A program made the position numbers and the translations under genes. DNA of 64,000 bases, from contig JADJOI010000003.1 of assembly GCA_016713875.1 (NCBI GenBank), positions 310,001 through 374,000 on the forward strand, read 5' to 3'. This document shows, piece after piece, positions 7,458 to 14,495 of the stretch. Under the pieces are notes generated by a model. That model saw only the letters and a program-made list of their open reading frames with translations, was not told where the DNA came from and made no database searches. Origin of the DNA: Flavobacteriales bacterium. GTDB taxonomy: Bacteria; Bacteroidota; Bacteroidia; Flavobacteriales_F; PHOS-HE28. The number at the start of each line of letters is the position of its first letter. Positions within the stretch are counted from its first letter, which is position 1.

Positions 7458-7835
7458 TCACTCCGTCCGTTCCCGCCGTGGCCCCCGGTCCAGGCTGTTC
7501 AGGAAGCTCTCCACCACCGAGAGCAGCAGGCTGAAGCCCAGGGCCCACCAGAAGCTCCGCACCACGAAGCCCGGCACCAGCTCGGCGGCGATCAGCACCA
7601 CCGCTGCATTGATCACCAGCAGGAAGAGCCCGAGCGTGACCACTGTGACGGGCAGCGTGAAGAGGATGAGCAGCGGACGCAGAAAGGCGTTCAGCAGGCC
7701 CAGCACGGCGGCGGTGAGCAGCGCGGTGAGCACACCGTGGGTCTCGCCCAGGTCGCCCAGCGTGACCCCGTCGAGCAACAGGTCGCAGATGAGCACCGCG
7801 ATGGTGGTGATGATCAGCCGGATGAGCGCGTTCAT
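7458..7835 (-). CDS. Phage-holin-family (YvlD-like) four-helix membrane protein
   Basis: A 125-residue integral membrane protein with four hydrophobic segments (LIITTIAVLICDLLL, GVLTALLTAAVLGLLNAF, LLILFTLPVTVVTLGLFLL, ALGFSLLLSVVESFL), separated by the NAFLRPLL and VINAAVV signatures of the superfamily IV holin/YvlD group. Such proteins are ordinary chromosomal genes in Bacteroidota and do not imply a prophage. A GTG six bases upstream could add MP. TATTTTG lies just before the start and may be the -7 region. The C-terminal tail is short and basic. Confidence 0.85.
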   Translation of the reverse strand: MNALIRLIITTIAVLICDLLLDGVTLGDLGETHGVLTALLTAAVLGLLNAFLRPLLILFTLPVTVVTLGLFLLVINAAVVLIAAELVPGFVVRSFWWALGFSLLLSVVESFLNSLDRGPRRERTE

Positions 7836-7889
7836 GGGCACAAAATAGACAGGGGCCCTGTGAGGCCCCCGTTCTTCGGTCGATGAGGG

Positions 7890-9386
7890 TCAGTGCTTCA
7901 CCAGCTTCCGCGGCGTGGCCTGGCCGTTCAGGGCCACCACGAGAAAGTAGGTGCCGTCGGCCTGGTCGCTGAGGTCCAGCGTGCGCTCGTAGCGGCCTTT
8001 GAAGCCGGTCACGGTCTCGTGGTAGATGCGGTCGCCCTGGGCGTTGTGCACGTCCACCACCAGGTCCCCGCGTTCGGCCACGTCGAACTGGACGCGGAAG
8101 AAGCCGTCGCTGGGGTTGGGTGCGCAGCGCAGTTCGCCCAGCTCGGGCGCACGGTCGAGCCCGGCCACGCCCTTGCGTTCCAAGAGGGCCCGTTCCTCGG
8201 GCGATAGCTCCACGGCGCCCACCTCCACATGCATCTCACGCAGGATGTCGCTGCGCATGGTGCGGCGGAGCTGCTCCATTTCACGGCGCAGCTCGTCCAT
8301 CTCGCGGCGGATCGTGGCGCGGTCCTCATCGGGAAGGGGGGGCAACGGGGCCATCGGCGCCAGGGGCGGCATCACCCAGGAGCGCATGCGGCGCTCGCCC
8401 AAGGTGCCGGTCAGCGTGCGTCGCTCGCCGTCGCGCAGCACCTCCACGCGGACGGGCTCGCCCGGCCCCATGCCCGCGATCCGCTCGGCCAGGTCACCGA
8501 ATCCGCTGATCGGCCCGTCGTTGATGGCCACGATGCGATCACCGGCCAGAAGGCCCATGCGTTGGGCCGCGGAGCTGTCCACCACGGAACCAACCCGAGC
8601 CCCATCGCCTTCAGCATCCGGTGCATCGTCACCGTTCACGCCGAGGAAGGCGCGTGGCCCCATCGGAACGATCATGGACGGAGCATCGGGCTCGTCCCAG
8701 GGGTCGAGCTCGAAGGTGAAGGCATCCGGTTCATCCGGCGCTTCGCCGAGCGTCACGCGCCGATCCGAGCGTTTGCCATCACGGAGCACCGTGAGCGTGA
8801 CGCTGTCGCCGGGCTTGTGCGCACGGATGCGTTCGGTGAACGCACCAAGGCTGCCGACGTTCGTGCCGTCCATCGCCACCACGACATCGCCATCCTTCAG
8901 TCCGGCCTTGTCGGCAGGCCCGTCGGCGATCACCTTGGTGAGGGCGATGCCCTGCACGTCGCCCTCCTTGCGGCCTTTGCCCTCCTTCGGCGTGCTGTAC
9001 ATCCCCAGGTAGGCGCCGAGGTATCCGTGCGGGCGGTGAGCCCTGGCCATGGCCTCATCGCACAGGGCGAAGGCCAGGCTCATGTCCTTCAGGGCGCCTC
9101 CGTCCCGCAGGCGGCGAAGGTCGATGATGAGGTTCTCGTCCGCGCCGAGAGTGCCCAGTTCATCCAGCACGCCCAGCTCGCGGAGGGCGTCCTGCAACGA
9201 CCGATCATCGCCGAGGTCGAACTCGCGTTCGATCCGGGACGTATGGCCATCCTCGGTGGTGGTGATCTCGATCCGCACCTTCCGGTCGCCGGGGTCAGCA
9301 TCGGGCCCCTGTCCGTCGGACTGGGCGAGCAGGGCGGGAGGGAAGGCGGCAAGGAAGATGGTCGACAGGCGGAGCGCGGCGTTCAT
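7890..9386 (-). CDS. Secreted two-PDZ protein with T9SS sorting domain
   Basis: A 498-residue exported protein. An N-terminal signal peptide (ALRLSTIFLAAFPPALLAQ) is followed by two PDZ domains: the first near GIALTKVIADGPADKAGL, the second near VGSVVDSSAAQRMGLLAGD. A charged coiled-coil segment (REMDELRREMEQLRRTM) follows, then a T9SS type A sorting domain starting CAPNPSDGFFRVQF and ending TPRKLVKH. No protease domain is present, so it is probably a cell-surface or secreted binding protein rather than an HtrA protease. A perfect -7 box lies about 20 bases upstream of the ATG. Confidence 0.85.
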   Translation of the reverse strand: MNAALRLSTIFLAAFPPALLAQSDGQGPDADPGDRKVRIEITTTEDGHTSRIEREFDLGDDRSLQDALRELGVLDELGTLGADENLIIDLRRLRDGGALKDMSLAFALCDEAMARAHRPHGYLGAYLGMYSTPKEGKGRKEGDVQGIALTKVIADGPADKAGLKDGDVVVAMDGTNVGSLGAFTERIRAHKPGDSVTLTVLRDGKRSDRRVTLGEAPDEPDAFTFELDPWDEPDAPSMIVPMGPRAFLGVNGDDAPDAEGDGARVGSVVDSSAAQRMGLLAGDRIVAINDGPISGFGDLAERIAGMGPGEPVRVEVLRDGERRTLTGTLGERRMRSWVMPPLAPMAPLPPLPDEDRATIRREMDELRREMEQLRRTMRSDILREMHVEVGAVELSPEERALLERKGVAGLDRAPELGELRCAPNPSDGFFRVQFDVAERGDLVVDVHNAQGDRIYHETVTGFKGRYERTLDLSDQADGTYFLVVALNGQATPRKLVKH

Positions 9387-9406
9387 GGTGGGTTGGGAAG
9401 GCTGAC

Positions 9407-9414
9407 CAAAAGTA
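9407..9414 (-). promoter_or_regulatory. Bacteroidota -7 box TACTTTTG
   Basis: Read on the minus strand this is TACTTTTG, an exact consensus match 20 bases upstream of the PDZ protein start at 9386. Confidence 0.65.
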
Positions 9415-9458
9415 TCCGGGGCCTTTCCGGGCCTGCTGTTAACAAAGGTGAAATGGTG

Positions 9459-9833
9459 TTAATCGGTGCCGTCGCCGAACGCGCGGTCGAGGTCGCGTCG
9501 GTCGCGTTTGGTGGGGCGGCCTTCGCCTGCGGCGCGCTCGCCGGCCTGGAGGGTCCGCGCCATCACCTGCTTCTGCAGGTCCTCCCAGGGCGTTTCGTCC
9601 ACCAGGTGCTCGGGCACGAGCTTGGCGGCCATGCGTGTGCGCGGTAGCGCGGTGATGCGGAACACGCGCCAGATGGGCGGTTGGCGCACGGCGATGCGGT
9701 CGTCGATGCGGACCTCGGCAGCGGGTTTGGCCTCGCGGTCGTTCAGCCGGACACGACCGCGCTGGCAGGCCTCGGTGGCCAGGCTGCGGCTCTTATGCAA
9801 CCGCACGCACCACAGGAACTTGTCGATGCGCAT
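9459..9833 (-). CDS. RNA-binding S4 domain protein, Hsp15-like
   Basis: A 124-residue protein opening with the S4 fold signature MRIDKFLWCVRLHKSRS, then ATEACQRGRVRLN and EVRIDDRIAVRQP, as in Hsp15. That protein binds stalled 50S ribosomal subunits carrying peptidyl-tRNA. The C terminus is rich in basic and acidic residues (GRPTKRDRRDLDRAF), as in the family. The ATG at 9833 begins exactly at the S4 domain; an upstream extension to 9923 would run into the tRNA-Arg terminator and is rejected. TTCCTTTG just upstream resembles the -7 box. Confidence 0.88.
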   Translation of the reverse strand: MRIDKFLWCVRLHKSRSLATEACQRGRVRLNDREAKPAAEVRIDDRIAVRQPPIWRVFRITALPRTRMAAKLVPEHLVDETPWEDLQKQVMARTLQAGERAAGEGRPTKRDRRDLDRAFGDGTD

Positions 9834-9863
9834 CCGGGCAAAGGAAGCGCATCGGTGCGGACG

Positions 9864-9889
9864 AAAAAGGCGGCGCTCATCGCGCCGCC
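9864..9889 (-). terminator. Terminator of tRNA-Arg
   Basis: On the minus strand, GGCGGCGC pairs with GCGCCGCC around a 5-nt loop and is followed by TTTTT. This is a textbook intrinsic terminator starting directly after the tRNA. Confidence 0.9.
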
Positions 9890-9966
9890 TGGTGACCCCG
9901 GAGGGATTCGAACCCCCAACCAACAGAACCGGAATCTGTCATTCTATCCAATTGAACTACGGGGCC
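9890..9966 (-). tRNA. tRNA-Arg (anticodon CCG)
   Basis: The acceptor GGCCCCG pairs with CGGGGTC. The anticodon stem ACAGA/TCTGT encloses TTCCGGT, giving anticodon CCG for the arginine codon CGG. The T arm is GGGTTCGAATCC. The discriminator A (9893) is followed by CCA (9892-9890), which may be encoded or coincidental. Confidence 0.94.
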
Positions 9967-10046
9967 GGTACGCTCATCGGACGGGCAGGCCCGGCCGTGA
10001 AGCGCGGCGAAGATAACGATCCGCCCGGCCACGCGGCAGGAAGCCC

Positions 10047-10054
10047 TACCTTTG
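10047..10054 (+). promoter_or_regulatory. Bacteroidota -7 box TACCTTTG
   Basis: An exact TAnnTTTG match 49 bases upstream of typA, leaving room for a short 5' leader. Confidence 0.6.
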
Positions 10055-10103
10055 CCGGCCTTTTGCACGGCCCTTCAACCCCTGCCGCCCTGCGGTGCCT
10101 CCC

Positions 10104-11921
10104 ATGACCGACCTGCGCAACATCGCCATCATCGCCCACGTGGACCACGGCAAGACCACGCTGGTGGACAAGATCCTCCACCAATGCCAGCTCTTCCGCG
10201 TGAACGAGGAGGTGAAGGACCTGCTGCTGGACAACAACGACCTGGAGCGGGAGCGCGGCATCACGATCCTCAGCAAGAACGTGAGCGTGCGGTACAAGGG
10301 CACGAAGATCAACATCATCGACACCCCGGGCCACAGCGACTTCGGCGGTGAGGTGGAGCGGGTGCTGAACATGGCCGACGGGGTGATCCTGCTGGTGGAC
10401 GCCTTCGAGGGCCCGATGCCACAGACCCGCTTCGTGCTCGGCAAGGCCATCGAGCTGGGGCTGAAGCCCGTGGTGGTGATCAACAAGGTGGACAAGCCGA
10501 ACTGCACGCCCGAGGAGGTGTACGAGGCGGTGTTCGAGCTGATGTTCGCCTTGGATGCCAGCGAGGACCAGCTCGACTTCCCGGTGGTGTACGGCAGCAG
10601 CAAGCAGGGCTGGATGGGGCCTGACTGGAAGACCCCGACGGAGGACGTGAGCCATCTGCTGGACGTGATCGTGCAGCATGTGCCCGCCCCCCGCCAGGTG
10701 GGGGGCACCCTGCAGATGCGCATCACCAGCCTTGACTACAGCAGTTTCCAAGGCCGCATCGCGGTGGGACGCATCTCGCGCGGCACGGTGAAGGCCGGCC
10801 AGCAGGTGACCCTGGTGAAGAACGACGGCACCCAGCAGAAGGGTCAGGTGAAGGAGCTGATGGTGTTCGAGGGGCTGGGCAAGGAGAAGGTGAAGCACGA
10901 GGTGGGCTGCGGCGAGATCGTGGCGGTGATGGGGCTGGAAGGCTTCGACATCGGCGACACCATCGGGGATGCCGAGAACCCGGAGGGGCTGCCGCGCTTC
11001 TCGGTGGACGAGCCCACCATGAGCATGCTCTTCACCATCAACAACTCGCCGTTCTTCGGGCGGGAGGGGCAGTTCGTCACCAGCCGCCACGTGCGCGACC
11101 GCCTCTTCAAGGAGATCGAGAAGAACCTGGCCATGCGGCTCCAGGAGACCGACAGCCCCGATCGGCTGCTGGTGTTCGGCCGCGGCATCCTGCACCTGAG
11201 CATCCTGGTGGAGACGATGCGCCGCGAGGGCTACGAGTTCCAGCTGGGCCAGCCGCAGGTGCTGTACAAGGACGTGGACGGTCAGCGCCACGAGCCCATC
11301 GAGATGCTCACCGTGCAGGTGCCCGAGCCCTTCAGCAGCCGCGTGATCGACCACGTGACGCGCCGCAAGGGCGAGATCCTGAACATCGAGCAGAAGAGCG
11401 ACCGCACGGTGCTGGAGTTCAGCATCCCCGCGCGGGGCATCATCGGCCTGCGGAACGTGCTGCTCACCGCCACCGAGGGCGAGGCCATCATCGCGCACCG
11501 CTTCAAGGGCTACGAGCCGTACAAGGGCCAGATCGCCACGCCGCGCCCCGGCTGCATCGTGAGCGCCGAGACCGGTACGTCCATCGCCTACGCCATCGAC
11601 AAGCTGCAGGACCGCGGCAAGTTCTTCATCGAGCCCGGCGAAGAGGTGTACGCGGGCCAGGTGATCGGCGAGAGCCCCAAGCCCGGGGAGGAGCTCGGCG
11701 TGAACGTGATCCGCGTGAAAAAGCTCACCAACATGCGCGCCAGCGGCAGCGACGACAAGGTGAACATCGCGCCCGCCGTCAAGTTCAGCCTCGAGGAGTG
11801 CATGGAGTACATCGCCGAGGACGAGTACCTGGAGGTGACGCCCAAGAGCCTCCGGATCCGCAAGATCCTCCTGGACGAGAACGAGCGGAAGCGCGCGGCG
11901 AAGAAGCTGCAGGAAGCGTAA
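10104..11921 (+). CDS. typA: Translational GTPase TypA/BipA
   Basis: A 605-residue ribosome-binding GTPase of the elongation factor family, involved in ribosome assembly and stress adaptation. The G domain has AHVDHGKTT (G1, residues 11-19), RGITI (G2), DTPGHSDFGG (G3) and NKVDKP (G4). An EF-Tu domain 2-like barrel, an EF-G domain V-like part and the family-specific C-terminal domain (TGTSIAYAIDKLQDRG, ASGSDDKVNIAP) follow. Length and order match the family throughout. ATG 10104 directly precedes the conserved TDLRNIAIIAHVDHG. Confidence 0.98.
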   Translation: MTDLRNIAIIAHVDHGKTTLVDKILHQCQLFRVNEEVKDLLLDNNDLERERGITILSKNVSVRYKGTKINIIDTPGHSDFGGEVERVLNMADGVILLVDAFEGPMPQTRFVLGKAIELGLKPVVVINKVDKPNCTPEEVYEAVFELMFALDASEDQLDFPVVYGSSKQGWMGPDWKTPTEDVSHLLDVIVQHVPAPRQVGGTLQMRITSLDYSSFQGRIAVGRISRGTVKAGQQVTLVKNDGTQQKGQVKELMVFEGLGKEKVKHEVGCGEIVAVMGLEGFDIGDTIGDAENPEGLPRFSVDEPTMSMLFTINNSPFFGREGQFVTSRHVRDRLFKEIEKNLAMRLQETDSPDRLLVFGRGILHLSILVETMRREGYEFQLGQPQVLYKDVDGQRHEPIEMLTVQVPEPFSSRVIDHVTRRKGEILNIEQKSDRTVLEFSIPARGIIGLRNVLLTATEGEAIIAHRFKGYEPYKGQIATPRPGCIVSAETGTSIAYAIDKLQDRGKFFIEPGEEVYAGQVIGESPKPGEELGVNVIRVKKLTNMRASGSDDKVNIAPAVKFSLEECMEYIAEDEYLEVTPKSLRIRKILLDENERKRAAKKLQEA

Positions 11922-11931
11922 GGCATGTGCT

Positions 11932-11959
11932 CATGGGCGTATGTGGTCATGTGCCCATG
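11932..11959. terminator. Possible convergent terminator hairpin
   Basis: CATGGGC (11932-11938) can pair with GCCCATG (11953-11959) between the convergent typA and ThuA genes. There is no T tract. Confidence 0.3.
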
Positions 11960-11971
11960 GCGATGCCGTAC

Positions 11972-12997
11972 TCACCGGATGATCCGGAGCGGCATGGAGG
12001 TGTGCATGGTGCGCAACACATACGCGCCCGAGGACAGGTAGCCCAGGTGCAGATCGGTGCGCTCACCGGTGATCATGGCCTGCATCACCAGACGACCGGT
12101 GACATCCCACATCTCAAGCGGCGTCCCTGTCGATGATGCATCGGTCACGAGCGTCAGCTCATCCACTGCAGGGTTCGGGAATACCGTGAGCCCGGTCACC
12201 CCGGACGTACGCTCCATGCCCGTGCTGCCTTCCAGCAGCCAGGCCAGCGCATCGGCGATGTGCGTGCGAAAGAGCGTGTCGCTCGTGTAGGTATCGGCCG
12301 CATGTCCGAGGGCGGTGTAGAACACCCGCGAGCCGCCCGGAAGCACGCGGTACCAGCTCATGGGGCGCGGCGCATCGTAGCTGTTCACCAGGCCGTTCGG
12401 GCCGATGGTCTCCTCCACCCGCAGCACCTCCACGTTGTCCGGGCCATAGTAGCCGTCCTCCCAGTAGTAGTACTCTTCGTTCTTTGCCCACGGGTCGGGC
12501 AGGTCGGCGGTGCTGGCGTGGGCCCCGATATGCTGAATGGCATAAAGCGGCGTGCCGCTCACGTGGTTCGGGTTCTGCTGCACGCTGCCGCCGATCAGCT
12601 CCGCGTAGAAGTCCCACGTGCCGGTGCTGGTGCCATTGGCCGTGCTGTGGCGGTAGGTGTCGGTGGCGGCATGGATGCCGAGCACATGACCGCCTCCGGC
12701 CACCCACGCCTCGAAGTAGGCCCGTTGCTGCGCGTCCAGGATGGCGTCGCCGCTGGTGTTGGAGAAAACGATGACATCGTACGTATCCAACACCTGCGGA
12801 TCGCTGAAGGGCGCACCGCTGGCATCGTCGTCCACCAGCAGGCCGAGGTCCTGGGCGATCCCTTGGAACAAGGTGAAGGACACGGCACGCGTGCCATGAT
12901 CGAAGCCGCTGGTGCGCGTGAAGTGGAGCACGCGCGGTTGCGCGTGAAGCGCGAACGGCAGGGCGAGAAGAAGGGAGGAAAGAAGCTGCTCGATCAA
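11972..12997 (-). CDS. Secreted ThuA-domain protein with T9SS sorting domain
   Basis: A 341-residue exported protein. A signal peptide (LSSLLLALPFALHAQ) precedes a ThuA-like domain of the class I glutamine amidotransferase fold, with VLHFTRTSGFDH, DTYDVIVFSNTSGD, GGHVLGIHAATDTYRH and SRVFYTALGH. ThuA domains occur in secreted carbohydrate-related proteins; the activity is not established. The last 80 residues (TVFPNPAVDELTLV to PLRIIR) are a T9SS type A sorting domain. No ATG is available in frame at the signal peptide. The start is TTG at 12997, an uncommon initiator. Confidence 0.83.
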   Translation of the reverse strand: MIEQLLSSLLLALPFALHAQPRVLHFTRTSGFDHGTRAVSFTLFQGIAQDLGLLVDDDASGAPFSDPQVLDTYDVIVFSNTSGDAILDAQQRAYFEAWVAGGGHVLGIHAATDTYRHSTANGTSTGTWDFYAELIGGSVQQNPNHVSGTPLYAIQHIGAHASTADLPDPWAKNEEYYYWEDGYYGPDNVEVLRVEETIGPNGLVNSYDAPRPMSWYRVLPGGSRVFYTALGHAADTYTSDTLFRTHIADALAWLLEGSTGMERTSGVTGLTVFPNPAVDELTLVTDASSTGTPLEMWDVTGRLVMQAMITGERTDLHLGYLSSGAYVLRTMHTSMPLRIIR

Positions 12998-13086
12998 TGC
13001 ATCGAAGCTAGTCGATCGAACCCGGGGACGGGTCGCGTGTACGGGTGCGCAGAACGGATGCCCACGGGCATCGAAACCCCACGAAC

Positions 13087-14442
13087 ATGCAACGCAACAC
13101 CTTCATCGTCCTGGCCTTGTTGGCCACCGCTGGCATCGTCGTCCTGCTGGCCTCGTTCACCCCACCGTCCACCACCACGCGCAACGCGGACGCCCATTGC
13201 CCGGTGCCAACGCCACCGGTGACGGAGGCACCGAGATGCGTGTTCATGACCGTCTACGAAGGCGCCGGGCTGGACAGCACCTTCGTGCTGCGCACGCCGG
13301 AAAAGGTCCTGCAGGCCGAGCAGCGCGGTCTGCAATGGCTGGTGAAGGCACAGAGCGCCGATGGCGGCTATGGCGCGGGCAGCCACGCACGGCAGGATGT
13401 GATGGACCCGCACGCGGTGAACAGCGACCCGGCCACCACGGCGATGGTCGCCATGGCCATCATGCGCATGGGCAGCACGCTGGACCAGGGTGCGTACGCG
13501 CAGCAGCTCGGGCGCGCGACGGAGTACCTGTTGAAGCAGGTGGAGGGCGCACCGCGCGATGCGGTCAACATCACGCAGTTGCAGGGCACGCAGATCCAGG
13601 CGAAGCTGGGTGCGAACGTCGATGTGGCGCTTGCGGCGCAATACCTGAGCAACCTGGTGGCGAGGCTGAACGACCAGCATCCGAAGCGGCTGCGGTGCAT
13701 GCGCGCGCTGAACACCTGTGTGGGCATGATCCAGCGCGGGCAGAACGCCGACGGCAGCATGCGAGGTGACGGCTGGGCCGGAGTGCTGCAGAGCAGTTTC
13801 GCGGCCAGCGCGCTGGAGAGCGCAAAGGCCCAAGGGGCGGAGGTGGACGACGAGTCGCTGCGGCTGGCGCGGGACTACCAGAAGGGCAACTTCGATGCGG
13901 ACAAGGGCACGGTGGCCACGGAGCGCGCCGCAGGTGTCACACTGTATGCCGTGAGCGGAAGCACGCGCAACAGCGCGGCCGAGGCCCGCGAAGTGAATGA
14001 ACGGATGGAGCGTGCCAAGCGGGAGGGCAAGGTGGCGGATGCCGCCCCGGTGAGCGTGGAATCCCTGGAGGATGCGGGTTATAGCCGCACCGAGGCCGAG
14101 CGGATGAACGCGGCCTGGCAGGTGTACGATGCCGCCAAGCAACAGGCGCAGCGGGAGGACGTCATCAGCGGCTTCGGCAACAACGGCGGCGAGGAGTTCC
14201 TGAGCTTCCTGCAGACCGGCGAATCGCTGGTGATCGCCAAGGACCAGGGCTGGCGCACCTGGTATCAGCAGACCACGGGTCGCCTGGTGGGCATCCAGAA
14301 CAACGACGGTAGCTGGAACGGCCACCACTGCATCACCAGTCCGGTGTTCTGCACGGCCACCTCGTTGTTGATCCTCAGCATCAACAACGACATCGAACAC
14401 CTACTGGCGCAGGGCGCGGTGAAGTACCGGAGCGGCAACTGA
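13087..14442 (+). CDS. Membrane-anchored alpha-toroid (terpene cyclase-like repeat) protein
   Basis: A 451-residue protein with one N-terminal membrane segment (TFIVLALLATAGIVVLLAS) and no clear cleavage site. The remainder resembles the repeated alpha/alpha toroid of squalene cyclases and prenyltransferases: GLQWLVKAQSADGGYGAG, MIQRGQNADGSMRGDGW and LVGIQNNDGSWNGHHC are QW-like repeats. No catalytic DxDD or CxxC signature of those enzymes is visible. It is probably a non-enzymatic or unknown-function member anchored outside the membrane. Cysteine pairs (RCMRALNTC, HHCITSPVFC) are consistent with a periplasmic location. Confidence 0.6.
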   Translation: MQRNTFIVLALLATAGIVVLLASFTPPSTTTRNADAHCPVPTPPVTEAPRCVFMTVYEGAGLDSTFVLRTPEKVLQAEQRGLQWLVKAQSADGGYGAGSHARQDVMDPHAVNSDPATTAMVAMAIMRMGSTLDQGAYAQQLGRATEYLLKQVEGAPRDAVNITQLQGTQIQAKLGANVDVALAAQYLSNLVARLNDQHPKRLRCMRALNTCVGMIQRGQNADGSMRGDGWAGVLQSSFAASALESAKAQGAEVDDESLRLARDYQKGNFDADKGTVATERAAGVTLYAVSGSTRNSAAEAREVNERMERAKREGKVADAAPVSVESLEDAGYSRTEAERMNAAWQVYDAAKQQAQREDVISGFGNNGGEEFLSFLQTGESLVIAKDQGWRTWYQQTTGRLVGIQNNDGSWNGHHCITSPVFCTATSLLILSINNDIEHLLAQGAVKYRSGN

Positions 14443-14461
14443 TCGTACCCGTGGCCATCCT

Positions 14462-14495
14462 GGAAGGGCCGCACGCGACGTCGGGCGGCCCTTCC
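14462..14495. terminator. Bidirectional terminator
   Basis: GGAAGGGCCGC (14462-14472) pairs perfectly with GCGGCCCTTCC (14485-14495), an 11-bp stem between convergent genes. Confidence 0.65.

Noticed and set aside
7458..7835. Prophage indicated by a holin-like protein
   Set aside because: No other phage structural, lysis or integrase genes are present. The YvlD-type family is a common chromosomal gene.
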